NCBI GenBank assembly: GCA_963700305.1
Contig: CAVOXB010000011.1
Coordinates: forward strand, 248,001 to 312,000
Direction of reading: 5' to 3'
Origin: Desulfomonile sp963700305
Lineage (GTDB): Bacteria; Desulfobacterota; Desulfomonilia; Desulfomonilales; Desulfomonilaceae
Length of the DNA: 64,000 bases
Positions 35,837 through 45,678 of the stretch are shown piece by piece. Each line of letters starts with the position of its first letter. Within the stretch, counting starts at the first letter, position 1. A program made the position numbers and the translations under genes. The notes under the pieces were generated by a model. The model saw only the letters and a list, made by a program, of their open reading frames with translations, searched no databases and was not told the origin of the DNA.

Positions 35837-37575
35837 AGTTTTACTCCGGAATGGCCGTACATGGCGATTTCCCCTGTTTGACCGTGAATAATCATTTTGC
35901 TGCCCACCACCACGGCCTCTTCGTTGAATCTCACAACTTCTGGCTTGCCCGCGAATTTTTCTATCTGACGCACCTGACCCACATATACTTTTCCCAGAGA
36001 CTTGGATATATCGGCAGCGTGTGCTCCCCGCCCCCCCAAACGGCTTACTAAGGCGGTGGCAACGGGGAGAGAAAAAATCTCTTCCATTATTTCTTCCGGA
36101 ATGGGGTCGTTTACCACGAATATAAACCCGTCCAGTTTTTCCGACTCTATCAGATATTCATTCATCGCATCGATTATGGATTGAGCCTTGTTTATGTGTT
36201 TGAAGGGTGCAATCTGGTTTCGATCAGTAACCATTATGCCTCTGAAAATTTTTCCTGAAACGCCTGTTCCTTGAGCTACAATCCTATACCCGAAACTCTT
36301 CAGAGAAGGAACTCGTTCTTTGCGCTCCCGATCTTTGCGGATTTGGAGTATGAAAACTTTCCCCTTTTCGATGGTGTATTCGATCCTCGTATCATAGTGG
36401 AGGCGCTCCGCGGTTCGGAACATTATCCTGGAAAGCTGCTTCCATGCGTCCGGCATTTGGGTGGCCAGACATTCACGATTTTTCCAAAAATCATACACAG
36501 GCATAGTCTGAACCTTGCCGTCCACTACGTCCGTGCCCTGGTCGCCTTGCGCGAAATCGCCTCTCAAATCCATTGTAAAAGGATTGTATGACACTACGCC
36601 GGTGCCTGAAGACTCAAGCTCCATGTTTCCGTGAACCATGCACTGAACTATCACCGGTGTACGCCAGATTCCGTGAATCCCCGCGGCGTCGCGATATTTC
36701 ACTGCGGCCTGGCTCTGATAGGAATGCATCACCACGCCTGCGCAGTAAATAAGAATGTCCAGGAACCTTCCCTTATCCAGGAGTTCCACCACTGTCGGTG
36801 CCAGTTCTGCGACTCGTCTCTTGTACTCGAAAGCGAGCTCCTTCATTTGCTCTGCACTCATGTGTGCTTTACGCATGACTCGGAATTCACTTTTTCGTTT
36901 ATCTATTATCTCCTGAAACTCTTCGGGTTCTACACCGAAAACTGACTGGCTGAACTCCTGAAGAAAACGGCGATAGCAATCGTACGCAAACCAGGGGCCT
37001 ACTTTTTGGGCCAGGCTCTCGGCTATTTCGTCGTTTATGCCCACGTTGGTTATTGTGGTCATCATTCCGGGCATACTTATCCTTGCCCCGGACCTCACAG
37101 AGAAAAGCACTGGATTGGATGGGTCCCCAAATGAGCGGCCCCATTGTTTACCAAGTTCTTGCACCGCAACAGCAAGACCGGACTTGAAACCCGAATCCTT
37201 AAGAAGGTCGTCTGTGGATTTCTGCGGCAAGTCGGTCGTGATCACGAAGTACGGAGGAGTATTTTCTGCAAAACGAAGAAGAGAAGCCTTCAGGCCGATC
37301 CTGCATGGAGAAATGTCTTGAGTATCGGGGAAATAGAACGGACCCGACGCTGCTCGCGTTTTGCCACGACGGACCACTCGTCTCTCGGAATCCGCGAGGC
37401 GCTGGTTCAGGAACAATTCCACCTTATCAATGAATGTCTCTAGCACTCTCAGGTTGCCATCTCTGGCCTGAAGGTCCGAAACATACAGAGTTTTCAAGTA
37501 ATTCTTGAAAAAATCAGTGTCCGGCACTTCCTTTAGCGTGGTGAGGTCCTTAAGCTTCCTCGGTAATTGATCCAT
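35833..37575 (-). CDS. Pyruvate-phosphate-dikinase-like protein without PEP-binding barrel
   Basis: 580 residues. The ATP-grasp part matches PPDK: VLFSVRSGARISMPGMMTT, VQCMVHGNMELESSGTGV, TRIEYTIEKGKVFILQIRKD. The swivelling phosphohistidine domain follows: LVSRLGGRGAHAADISKSLG holds the His that would be phosphorylated (GGRGAHA for the usual GGxTSHA), and the protein ends just after it at IIHGQTGEIAMYG. The PEP/pyruvate barrel that would use that phosphate in PPDK or PEP synthase is missing, so the acceptor must be another molecule. It overlaps the upstream 920-residue gene by 26 bases and the regulator by four. Start ATG 37575 is chosen because an ATG at 37644 lies deep in the upstream gene. 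Confidence 0.82.
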   Translation of the reverse strand: MDQLPRKLKDLTTLKEVPDTDFFKNYLKTLYVSDLQARDGNLRVLETFIDKVELFLNQRLADSERRVVRRGKTRAASGPFYFPDTQDISPCRIGLKASLLRFAENTPPYFVITTDLPQKSTDDLLKDSGFKSGLAVAVQELGKQWGRSFGDPSNPVLFSVRSGARISMPGMMTTITNVGINDEIAESLAQKVGPWFAYDCYRRFLQEFSQSVFGVEPEEFQEIIDKRKSEFRVMRKAHMSAEQMKELAFEYKRRVAELAPTVVELLDKGRFLDILIYCAGVVMHSYQSQAAVKYRDAAGIHGIWRTPVIVQCMVHGNMELESSGTGVVSYNPFTMDLRGDFAQGDQGTDVVDGKVQTMPVYDFWKNRECLATQMPDAWKQLSRIMFRTAERLHYDTRIEYTIEKGKVFILQIRKDRERKERVPSLKSFGYRIVAQGTGVSGKIFRGIMVTDRNQIAPFKHINKAQSIIDAMNEYLIESEKLDGFIFVVNDPIPEEIMEEIFSLPVATALVSRLGGRGAHAADISKSLGKVYVGQVRQIEKFAGKPEVVRFNEEAVVVGSKMIIHGQTGEIAMYGHSGVKL

Positions 37576-40312
37576 TTGGTGGAAACGCGAGAAAATTGTC
37601 AAAAGGCTCCTCAAACCACATCCGATACATGGCATGAATATCATCTGCTTCTTTTTTTAATATGTTGACCAGATCTCTTACTTTATCGTAAGTCAGCCCT
37701 AGCGTGCCTGAACGTCTCAGGTCTCTTCCTGCCTGCTCCATGTAATAGCTGGAATGACCGTTGACACTTATGCCTCTGACCAGATAATCGAGGAAAACAA
37801 GAGCCTGAGGCAAATTATCGGATGTTATCTTTTCGAAATGGGTGTTGTTGGTGCTGGTAGCAAGGGTTTCCTGCAGCGCTTCCAAGCCGAGATCCCTGGT
37901 GAAAGCCTCGAAACGGGGTTCTATGTAAGTGGCTTTCTGGGCGTAAGCATGCCCGGCTTTTTTGGCCCTGAGAATTATCGGCGTGTCAGGCTGCTCGCTG
38001 TTGAGCCTGTCCATTTCTATCACCTGGTCTTCGGTTCCCTCGGTGAGAGTAACAGCCTTGGGCAATGGGGTCCGAATATCGGGTACCAGCAGATCGTCCT
38101 TGATTTCATGTCGAGCCTGAATCAGCTTATCGATTCTTTCCAGGTCCTCCTGGACCGTTGCGCCCGCAACCGATAGCCGCGTAATGAAATATTTCGCGTG
38201 CAATCCCTTGACCAAATCCAGCACACTCAGCACCATTCTCTTCGAAAATTCCGGCCACGAGGAATCATTCGTGTAAAGTGAGGCAGCTGAGGTCACGAGC
38301 CTAAGCATGCTTTCTTTTTCTGACGGATCTATTTTGGCATCGCTGAAGATGCGGCTGGTAAGCCTCTGTATTCCTTCGGCTTCCTCCTGTGAGCACCACT
38401 GTTCCATTTTCAAATAGGGCATTGATTCGGGTGGCATCCATTCAGCCATTAACGCCGGCGTTCCTTCCAGAAAGTATTTCATTATCCCTTGGCAAAAATA
38501 GAAATTTTCTATGCTTCCGCGCCAATGAATGTCCCCTCGAAGCTTTCCTAGAAAATTCCCGATAGGTTTGACTCCACGATTGGCCAGCTCTTTCGCAAGG
38601 CTTGCAGCAGTAAGGCGCAGCGTATCCAGCGGCCCGATTTCCTTGAAAGAATAAGGGATCGCCTTTATCAATGTGCGAACAAGAAAATGGGTCACGCCGC
38701 AATTTGCCCTGAGAAGCCTGGAGATCCAATATTGGATCAGGTCTTCGTCGCATAGTCTGGTTTTGCCGATTTCCGTCTGGATAATCAAATAAGGTATTAG
38801 TCGATGCATGATCCTCGGGTTCGAGGCGATTATCGACATCAGGGTTTTTATGTGCTGAACGTTGGCCTGATTTGCTCCCGTTTCTTCAGCCAGCACTAGA
38901 GGCTCGCCAGTGTCATCGTCTTCGATGGTAAATTTTGAGCTTGTAGGCTGAATCAGCGGTAGTCTCACCAGATGGTCAATCAATTCTTGAGCCATCAGAA
39001 AATACCCGGACTTACCCAAGGTGATTCCTAGCTCTTCCACTGCCCTCAATGACGAAGCAACTTCTTTGACGTCGTCGGAGGCGTAGGCCTTGTCCAGCAT
39101 CAGAGAGGCAAAGCCGTGGATAAGGTCTCTAGACGCCTGTTTTCGAGTCTTCTCAAGCCGCACTACGATTTGACAAATACCTTGGATTAGCAGCTCTTTA
39201 ATTTCTTGTTTTTCAAGAGCTAGGATCTGAACCGCCAGAATTTCGGAAAACACCTCCTGGACCTTCAGTGGAATCGAATCGATCATTTCCTGGAACGCTG
39301 ACAAAATGGTCTTCCAGGAGTCGGAAAGCCCTCGAACGAAAGCTATCCCGCCGGCAATGTCCTCCTGACTTATGGAGGCGTCTTCGTGTAGCGCCGCCAT
39401 GAAAAATTGCTTTTTATCCAGAATTTTGTCCGCTGAATAGAGCCTTATCTGCTCGATGACGCGTGATTGAAATGTTTCAATCTGGCCGAATTCCTCAGTT
39501 GCTGCAACTTGTTGCAGCTTCTCAATAAGGTCCGTGGGGCAGGAATGCATCTCGCCCAAAGCTGTAATCAAGGCCTGAGCGGCTATTCGGTCTATGCTGA
39601 GTCTCAGATAGTCTTGAAGCCCATCGCTGCGCTTCTTGAGCGCTGATCTAATGCCGGCTATTTCAACAACACGACGGTCAAGGGAATTGATGGATCGGCT
39701 AAAAGGCACCACGGTGAGAAAACCGAGCGCTTGTTCCACAAAGGGCACGTAACCCTGTATGTATTTGTCGCTCGCGAATTTCAGGATATTTTCTATCAGT
39801 CTTGCCAGAGCGTATTCGGCCTCTGCCCCGGCCTCGGAATCAAAGGGCTGACGTACTGCAGCAAACAGATACCCGAGCACTATCTCCATCACGCCGGACA
39901 GATGCTCGGAAAGTGAATCGTCGTCACGTTCCATGGAATATCTTGAGATGAGGTGGACAACATCGAGCCAATTAGGAATTTCATAAAGCACAGGGACGAG
40001 ATTTTCATGAATGGCTTCGCGGCGCCCGTCAAAACTGGTCATATAAACAAGGCATTTTAGTGATTCCCGCGTAAACTTTGGGAACATCACAAGCCTTGAG
40101 CCGTCCTGTTTTAGATCGATCAAGTAAGATGAAGCTTCTTCGCCGGTTCGATCCAGGACCATAAGAACATTATTGAGCCCCTCGACCTGCAGCGTGGTCT
40201 CGTCTCCCAATTGGAACCCCGAGTTCCTGATGACCGCAGCCATGCCTGCCACCTGGTAAGGATTCAGGGGTTCCCGTTCGGTTATCTGTCGAATAATATC
40301 TTTTATTTCCAT
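37550..40312 (-). CDS. Large helical protein of unknown function, operon partner of dikinase-like protein
   Basis: 920 residues, no signal peptide, no membrane helix. ATG 40312 (MEIKDIIRQITEREPL). Most of it appears alpha-helical and repetitive in a HEAT-like way (LRLSIDRIAAQALITALGEM; SLMLDKAYASDDVKEVASSL). A more conserved-looking C-terminal part contains PKAVTLTEGTEDQVIEMDRL, RISVNGHSSYYMEQAGRDLR-type sequence and TLGLTYDKVRDLVNILKKEAD. I do not recognise a family. Its overlap with the dikinase-like gene suggests a stable complex; it may be the phosphate acceptor or provide the missing active site, but this is inference. Confidence 0.85.
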   Translation of the reverse strand: MEIKDIIRQITEREPLNPYQVAGMAAVIRNSGFQLGDETTLQVEGLNNVLMVLDRTGEEASSYLIDLKQDGSRLVMFPKFTRESLKCLVYMTSFDGRREAIHENLVPVLYEIPNWLDVVHLISRYSMERDDDSLSEHLSGVMEIVLGYLFAAVRQPFDSEAGAEAEYALARLIENILKFASDKYIQGYVPFVEQALGFLTVVPFSRSINSLDRRVVEIAGIRSALKKRSDGLQDYLRLSIDRIAAQALITALGEMHSCPTDLIEKLQQVAATEEFGQIETFQSRVIEQIRLYSADKILDKKQFFMAALHEDASISQEDIAGGIAFVRGLSDSWKTILSAFQEMIDSIPLKVQEVFSEILAVQILALEKQEIKELLIQGICQIVVRLEKTRKQASRDLIHGFASLMLDKAYASDDVKEVASSLRAVEELGITLGKSGYFLMAQELIDHLVRLPLIQPTSSKFTIEDDDTGEPLVLAEETGANQANVQHIKTLMSIIASNPRIMHRLIPYLIIQTEIGKTRLCDEDLIQYWISRLLRANCGVTHFLVRTLIKAIPYSFKEIGPLDTLRLTAASLAKELANRGVKPIGNFLGKLRGDIHWRGSIENFYFCQGIMKYFLEGTPALMAEWMPPESMPYLKMEQWCSQEEAEGIQRLTSRIFSDAKIDPSEKESMLRLVTSAASLYTNDSSWPEFSKRMVLSVLDLVKGLHAKYFITRLSVAGATVQEDLERIDKLIQARHEIKDDLLVPDIRTPLPKAVTLTEGTEDQVIEMDRLNSEQPDTPIILRAKKAGHAYAQKATYIEPRFEAFTRDLGLEALQETLATSTNNTHFEKITSDNLPQALVFLDYLVRGISVNGHSSYYMEQAGRDLRRSGTLGLTYDKVRDLVNILKKEADDIHAMYRMWFEEPFDNFLAFPPNGSITEEA

Positions 40313-40427
40313 GGAGTTGGACCTGTGATCTACCCTGCCACTACAAGATTAGAGTATCACACGATTAATCGCAAGTAAAACGAAGGAGCAATGTAACCAT
40401 TAACTTACGCGTGGAAAACTATCCTTG

Positions 40428-40510
40428 CAAAGAGCGAAGGGACGAAGCAATCTCCCTCTGGCACAACGGCGATGCACTGAGATTGCTTCGCTTCGCTGGC
40501 AATGACATGT
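40428..40510. repeat. Dispersed palindromic repeat, family A (copy 2, most complete)
   Basis: Arms CCTTGCAAAGAGCGAAGGGA / GACGAAGCAATCTCCC and ACTGAGATTGCTTCGCTTCG / CTGGCAATGACATG face each other. It lies in the divergent gap between the 920-residue gene and the gene at 40682. Confidence 0.65.
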
Positions 40511-40681
40511 TCGGAGCAAGTTTTTCTCCCCCAACTAATTGAATGATTGCAGAGCAAGAAAGATTGCAAGGCAATCAGAGAGCAAAGTTCTTGTGGGGCG
40601 CAAGGAAAATGGATAGAGTCTCGGTGGGAACAGACACCACTGCCAAGCATTGCGACTGTGCAACCATAAGAGGGGTAAGTT

Positions 40682-41509
40682 GTGAAAAAACGAAAGAAAA
40701 CAAAGAAGAAGAGGCACGTGAAGCCTCCCCGAAACCTCATTGTGCCTTTGATGCATCTTCATACCAAACCGGGCCCGCATCAAATCAAGAATAAGCCTGA
40801 AAAAATTGAAGACTGGGAATCGGAGGTACTGAAAACCTGGCTTATACGGAGTGCAGATATGGAGCTATTTGACGCCATATTCGTTTCGCTCATTCTAGCA
40901 ATCGCTATTGTTATTTTCGCTTTCATAAAAAAAGGCATGAAAAGACAAACCAGGGCTACCCAAATCTGGAGAGACCTTGCTAGACTAAAAAATTTAGAGG
41001 AAGTGCAGGGCGATAAATATGGCGACGAAGAGGCGACTATAATTGCCTTTCAGGGTAAGAATCAAGGCATGCCGTTTCTTTTGGAATGTATTGCAACAGA
41101 AGGAACCCCCGTGCAGGTTGGCTCGCTGAAGCTAAGCAGTGGAGAAGATGTCAGAATATTTACCCGAATGCAGATAAGTCTTCCGTACCTGCCCCGAGGG
41201 TTGCGGATATACAGAAAGAAATTGTCGGGCAAGTTGGGAAAAGCCATTGGAATGCAGGACATAAGCACAGGCGACCCGGAATTTGATCAGGCCTTTGTGG
41301 TAAAGGGTACTTACGAGAGGGAAGTTCAAGATTACTTGACCAGCGCCCGCAGAATGGCTCTGCTTGCCCAAGCCTCGGAAATGGATGGGCTCGAGCTACA
41401 AGAATATGGTCTGATCCTGTTCCGGCCGGACCAGATAGCAACGCTGGAGGAACTCGAAAAGGCCTTTTCTCAAATCGGTTCTCTTGCTACCGCACTGATG
41501 CTCCGTTAG
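40682..41509 (+). CDS. Membrane-anchored hypothetical protein
   Basis: 275 residues. A very basic N-terminal tail (KKRKKTKKKRHVK) precedes one membrane helix at about residues 60-82 (DAIFVSLILAIAIVIFAFIKKG), then a soluble domain (GDEEATIIAFQGKNQGMPF, LKLSSGEDVRIFTRMQISLPY, MQDISTGDPEFDQAFVVKGT). The FDQAFVVKG strand and its surroundings recall DUF3137-like domains of the kind also suspected at 15442. GTG start with AGAGGGG upstream. Function unknown. Confidence 0.72.
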   Translation: MKKRKKTKKKRHVKPPRNLIVPLMHLHTKPGPHQIKNKPEKIEDWESEVLKTWLIRSADMELFDAIFVSLILAIAIVIFAFIKKGMKRQTRATQIWRDLARLKNLEEVQGDKYGDEEATIIAFQGKNQGMPFLLECIATEGTPVQVGSLKLSSGEDVRIFTRMQISLPYLPRGLRIYRKKLSGKLGKAIGMQDISTGDPEFDQAFVVKGTYEREVQDYLTSARRMALLAQASEMDGLELQEYGLILFRPDQIATLEELEKAFSQIGSLATALMLR

Positions 41510-41519
41510 TCGTCCGTTG

Positions 41520-41759
41520 TTACGCAACGTCTTGCATCTTGTTGGCAAAGTCGAGGCCGGCCGTGGGTGAAGGAAGAGTCTTTCCGTCAGCTTTGTATAA
41601 GGCGATGGCTTCCTCAACCACCTCGCACAACTCTGCAAACACCTCTTTCTCATCAGGACCGTGACAGCCACCCAGGATCAAACCTGGAGCTCTCCCTACA
41701 TAACATTGGTCCTCATCGGACCATTCCACAATCTTGGCGTATCTGGCACTATCTTTCAT
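41520..41759 (-). CDS. HicB-family antitoxin-like protein, solitary
   Basis: 79 residues with the partial RNase H fold of HicB: YAKIVEWSDEDQCYVGRAPGL, then GGCHGPDEKEVFAELCEVVE. The C-terminal DNA-binding part is short (TAGLDFANKMQDVA). HicA toxin genes normally sit directly upstream; here only 39 bases separate it from nfeD and no HicA frame is visible, so it is an orphan. Confidence 0.8.
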   Translation of the reverse strand: MKDSARYAKIVEWSDEDQCYVGRAPGLILGGCHGPDEKEVFAELCEVVEEAIALYKADGKTLPSPTAGLDFANKMQDVA

Positions 41760-41798
41760 TCTCAGGACTGGTCTCTACTTCCTGCCTCAGATAGCAAA

Positions 41799-43133
41799 TC
41801 ACTGCTTGTTATATGCGTCCCTGGTCACCACTACGTATAAGCCGTCCACTTTTATTACCCGGACCCTTTCGCCTTTTGGAATGTGGCTGTCCGCCCGGGC
41901 ATTCCGGTACTCACCGTGAACTGCTACCTTGCCTTCGCTGTTTACGTCGGAAACAGCAAAGCCGACTTCGCCAATCAGGCCCTGTTCACCAGTCCTTGGG
42001 CGCCTGAGCCAAGCCTTAACAACAAGCCCCATAGCAAAAATGAAGAACGATGACACGATTGCAACTGTGGGGATAATTACTGACCATGATACTCGCATGG
42101 CCGCTTCTTCGGTCTCAAAAAGCATGACCGACCCTAACGTAAGACTTATTATCCCGCCGACTGAAAGCAATCCGAACGACGTGACCTTAAGCTCAAGTAC
42201 AAAAAGTATCACTGCAAGTATGATAAGCATTATGCCAACATAGTTCACCGGGAGCACCTGAAGAGCAAAGAAAGCCAAAAGCAGAGATATGCCGCCTACT
42301 ATCCCGGGAAACATCACGCCAGGATGGTAGAGTTCCATCATGATGCCGAGCCCGCCGATCATCAGCAGAATGTAAGCGACATTTGGATTAGCTATCACAT
42401 CCAGTATCTTGAAGCGGAGTCCAGTGGCTATTTTTTCGATTTTGGCGTCCTTCGTACGAAAGGTATACGAGCGACCATCTTTGTCAATGGTACGTCCATC
42501 CAGCTTGTTGAGCAGGTCGGGCACGGAATCGGCCACAACATCGATAACCTTCGCCTCCAAAGCCTCTTTGGCGGTGATTGAAACACTTTCTCTCACCGCG
42601 CGTTCTGCCCATTCAGCATTCCGGCCCTTTTTCGTGACTATTCCTCGCATATAGGCGGTCAGGTCGTTGAGGATTTTGTCAGACATTGTTTCGTCGATCT
42701 TTTGACCGCCGCCACCCACGGGATGGGCCGCACCTATATTTGTTCCCGGTGCCATAGCAGCTATGTCAGCCCCCATTGTAATGAGTGCTCCGGCCGACGT
42801 TGCAGAAGACCCACTTGGAGCCACGTAAACCACCACGGGCAATTTTGCGTTCAGCATTTCTTTTATGATGGTTTTCGTAGTAGTCACGACTCCACCGGGA
42901 GTATCCATAGTGATAATTACCGCGGTGGCCTTGTTCTGTTCGGCTTTCTCTATGCCCTTGATAATATAATCTGAAAGCGCGGGATTTATAGTGCCGTCTA
43001 CATTAAGCAAAACAACTAATGGTTTACTTTCATTCTGGTCGTCTGCGACCGAGAAACTCGCAGGTCCATTCAGCAAGAGAGTTGCTCCCAATACGACCCA
43101 CATTGCGAACAGATGTGATCTGCCTTTATTCAT
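41799..43133 (-). CDS. nfeD: NfeD-type membrane-bound ClpP-class serine protease
   Basis: 444 residues. Signal/anchor (LFAMWVVLGATLLLNGPA), then a ClpP-like protease domain: VVLLNVDGTINPALSDYI, TMDTPGGVVTTTKTII and APSGSSATSAGALITMGAD with the catalytic Ser; the Lys partner is expected in the following helix. Four to five membrane helices (from NVAYILLMIGGLGIMMELYH) and a C-terminal OB-like NfeD domain (GLIGEVGFAVSDVNSEGKV) follow. These proteins work with stomatin-family partners in membrane quality control; no stomatin gene is next to it. It overlaps the uracil-DNA glycosylase gene by 8 bases. Confidence 0.9.
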   Translation of the reverse strand: MNKGRSHLFAMWVVLGATLLLNGPASFSVADDQNESKPLVVLLNVDGTINPALSDYIIKGIEKAEQNKATAVIITMDTPGGVVTTTKTIIKEMLNAKLPVVVYVAPSGSSATSAGALITMGADIAAMAPGTNIGAAHPVGGGGQKIDETMSDKILNDLTAYMRGIVTKKGRNAEWAERAVRESVSITAKEALEAKVIDVVADSVPDLLNKLDGRTIDKDGRSYTFRTKDAKIEKIATGLRFKILDVIANPNVAYILLMIGGLGIMMELYHPGVMFPGIVGGISLLLAFFALQVLPVNYVGIMLIILAVILFVLELKVTSFGLLSVGGIISLTLGSVMLFETEEAAMRVSWSVIIPTVAIVSSFFIFAMGLVVKAWLRRPRTGEQGLIGEVGFAVSDVNSEGKVAVHGEYRNARADSHIPKGERVRVIKVDGLYVVVTRDAYNKQ

Positions 43134-43848
43134 CTTTTGGCTCCAAATAGGAATTTGTCGATTTCAAGAAAGCCATGACTTCTTGGAGGTGTTCCCAGGC
43201 TTCGGCCTTATATTTCCTGTCCTGTTCCTTCCTTAAGAGAAATGAGGGATGATATGTCGGCATGACTGCTATTCCCTCCAAATCATGAAACTTACCTCTA
43301 AGATAGGACAAGGATTCCTTCGTATTCAGAAGTGACGAGGTCGCAATTCTTCCCAGGGCCACCATCACCTTCGGTTTCACCGCCGCAATCTGTGATTTGA
43401 GAAAGGGCAGACAGGTGCTTATTTCCAGTGCGAGCGGATCTCTGTTTTCCGGAGGGCGACATTTAACTATGTTAGCGATGTAAACCTCCGACCTGTCGAA
43501 CCCCATAGCACGGATCATTTTTGTGAGCAATTGTCCCGCTCTTCCTACGAAGGGCTTTCCCTGCCGGTCCTCATCTGCGCCGGGACCCTCGCCCACGAAC
43601 ATAAGGTTTGCATCGGGATTTCCTTCGCCGAATACTATGTTCAGCCTTCCCTGATGCAAAGGACACCGTTTGCAATCCCCAAGTTCCTTCCTTATGGATT
43701 CCAGCGCATAAAAACCGGATTCGGGCTTTTTCGATACCAGTGGAACAGACTTCGTTTTCGGAAGCATCACGTGTCGAAACCCCAAATTCACCTGATACTG
43801 AAGGTAGTCTCTTATCAGAAGTCTCCAGTTTTCATTGTGTTCGGTCAT
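43126..43848 (-). CDS. Uracil-DNA glycosylase, family 4 (iron-sulfur type)
   Basis: Removes uracil from DNA. Motif A is FVGEGPGADEDRQGKPFVG, motif B region MPTYHPSFLLR. The four iron-sulfur cysteines are in CKRCPL, IVKCRPP and STCLPF. A 50-residue N-terminal extension precedes the domain. It is the middle gene of coaBC-udg-nfeD, 10 bases after coaBC. Confidence 0.93.
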   Translation of the reverse strand: MTEHNENWRLLIRDYLQYQVNLGFRHVMLPKTKSVPLVSKKPESGFYALESIRKELGDCKRCPLHQGRLNIVFGEGNPDANLMFVGEGPGADEDRQGKPFVGRAGQLLTKMIRAMGFDRSEVYIANIVKCRPPENRDPLALEISTCLPFLKSQIAAVKPKVMVALGRIATSSLLNTKESLSYLRGKFHDLEGIAVMPTYHPSFLLRKEQDRKYKAEAWEHLQEVMAFLKSTNSYLEPKDE

Positions 43849-43858
43849 GATTTTGAGC

Positions 43859-45055
43859 CTATCTCATCGCCATCCGCATCGTTCGCACTCTATCCAGAAT
43901 CAAATCCGCGACCTTTTCCTTGGACATAATGTCCATCTGCTCTTCAACACCGGACCTATGGAGGAACCGAACAATATTCGTATCGTAATCAAAGCCCGCA
44001 CCTGGCTTTGCCACATCGTTAAGTACGAGCATGTCGAGATTCTTCTTGCGAAGCTTTGCTCTGCCGTTCTCCAGCACATTCCGGGTTTCCGCTGCAAATC
44101 CGACGATGATTTGACCCTCTCGCTTGGTCTGGCCTAGTTCGGCAAGAATATCGGGATTCTTTGTCAGGGTAATAGTTGGAGTGATTTCTTCCTTTTTGAT
44201 TTTCTCAGTTTCAGTTGAAGTGGGGCGAAAATCGGCAACCGCTGCGGCCTTTATGACAACGGTGGCTTCCGGAAAAACTTCTATGACTTTGTCTCTCATT
44301 TCTAGCGCTGTGCGTACAGAGATGTGCCGTACTCCACAATCAGGCTGAACCTTTAGCGGCCCTGCAATCAGGGTGACCTTCGCACCTCGCGCAACGGCTC
44401 TGTCACATATTGCCACACCCATTTTTCCCGACGACCGGTTTGTTATGAAGCGCACCGGATCGAGAGGTTCCTCAGTGGGCCCTGCAGTCACCAGAATATG
44501 TTCCCCCTCAAGATCCCCAATGCTCAACAACGAATGAATTCTCTCGGCTATTTTTTCAGGTTCAGGCATCCGGCCTTCAGCATTCCAGCCGCATGCGAGA
44601 TATCCGCTTTCCGGTTCCATTAAATGGTAACCCAGGCCAGCGAGCTTTCTCAGGTTTTCCTGAACTATAGGATTGCGGAACATGTTGACATTCATGGACG
44701 GGCAGATAAGCACAGGACATCTCAAGGCCATAAAAACAGTGGTGAGCATATCGTCTGCGATCCCGCATGCGATCTTTCCAATTACATTGGCTGTGGCGGG
44801 CGCAATGACCGCGAGATCCGCAGCATCCGCTAATGAAATGTGCTCAACCGAAGGCCGGTCCCGTTCACCCCACATGTCATGGTTAACAGGATTACCGCTG
44901 AGAGTTGCCAGAGTCAGGGACGTCACGAAGTTCATCGCGGCCGAGGTCATTATCACGTGCGTCTGTATTCCAGACTGAACCAGCAAGCGCACCAGGAGCG
45001 GAGTCTTATACGCTGCTATTCCTCCTGAGATCCCGAGTAAAACCGACGGGCTCAT
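43859..45055 (-). CDS. coaBC: Bifunctional phosphopantothenoylcysteine decarboxylase / phosphopantothenate-cysteine ligase
   Basis: Two steps of coenzyme A synthesis. The N-terminal CoaC half is a flavoprotein (LLGISGGIAAYKTPLLVRLL, VIAPATANVIGKIACGIAD, PSMNVNMF with catalytic Asn-rich PxMNxxM). The CoaB half begins at HILVTAGPTEEPLDPVRFI and continues with NRSSGKMGVAI, AAAVADFRP and FAAET. 398 residues, full length, start ATG 45055. First gene of the operon. Confidence 0.95.
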   Translation of the reverse strand: MSPSVLLGISGGIAAYKTPLLVRLLVQSGIQTHVIMTSAAMNFVTSLTLATLSGNPVNHDMWGERDRPSVEHISLADAADLAVIAPATANVIGKIACGIADDMLTTVFMALRCPVLICPSMNVNMFRNPIVQENLRKLAGLGYHLMEPESGYLACGWNAEGRMPEPEKIAERIHSLLSIGDLEGEHILVTAGPTEEPLDPVRFITNRSSGKMGVAICDRAVARGAKVTLIAGPLKVQPDCGVRHISVRTALEMRDKVIEVFPEATVVIKAAAVADFRPTSTETEKIKKEEITPTITLTKNPDILAELGQTKREGQIIVGFAAETRNVLENGRAKLRKKNLDMLVLNDVAKPGAGFDYDTNIVRFLHRSGVEEQMDIMSKEKVADLILDRVRTMRMAMR

Positions 45056-45331
45056 GTGCTAATCCTTTTCTTGTTCAATCGCTCAGACAGACCTTACTCA
45101 TCAATGTAGCCATCTTCTTTCAAAGAGATTATTCCAGGATTCCTGAAAGTTTACAAGTGCTGATACCCGGGGTAGCCTATGAATCATAAGACTGTTTCAT
45201 AGTTGACTCAGGAAATTCTACAAGCTGCTTATAGTCTGAGGATTCTTTTATTAGGCTGTTGACAGATCCGCTATCCACGTGTATGAATACATGCTGATGC
45301 TGACCGCAACACATTTTGGGTGGTTCTTTGT

Positions 45332-45408
<77 letters not shown>

Positions 45409-45504
45409 AACAGACGCAAAGAGCAGCCGGGGAGGCGAAGCAAAATAAGAGCTGCCTCGGCCCTAGTATTGTTGACTGCGCACAATCCTGTCCGTCCACG
45501 TAGC

Positions 45505-45578
45505 TCGTCCCAGCGAAAAGCGGGATCCACAAGAAATTGAAAGACCGGATTTCGGCCTTCGTTGGAATGACGGTAAGA
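45505..45578. repeat. Dispersed palindromic repeat, family B (copy 2)
   Basis: CGTCCCAGCGAAAAGCGGGA ... GACCGGATTTCGGCCTTCG ... TTGGAATGACGG, the same unit type as 25364 and 53045. Confidence 0.5.
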
Positions 45579-45678
45579 TTTTCCCCGAATTTACCAACGC
45601 GACGTGCCTGTTCGTTCGCGGAACAAGCTGTTCTGAACCGACACTCAGGAGCTCTGCGTCGCCCTAGGATAAACTTTA

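Noticed and set aside
40455..40475. TGGCACAACGGCGATGC as a sigma-54 promoter for the dikinase operon or the gene at 40682
   Set aside because: The -12 element lacks TTGC, and the sequence is part of repeat family A.
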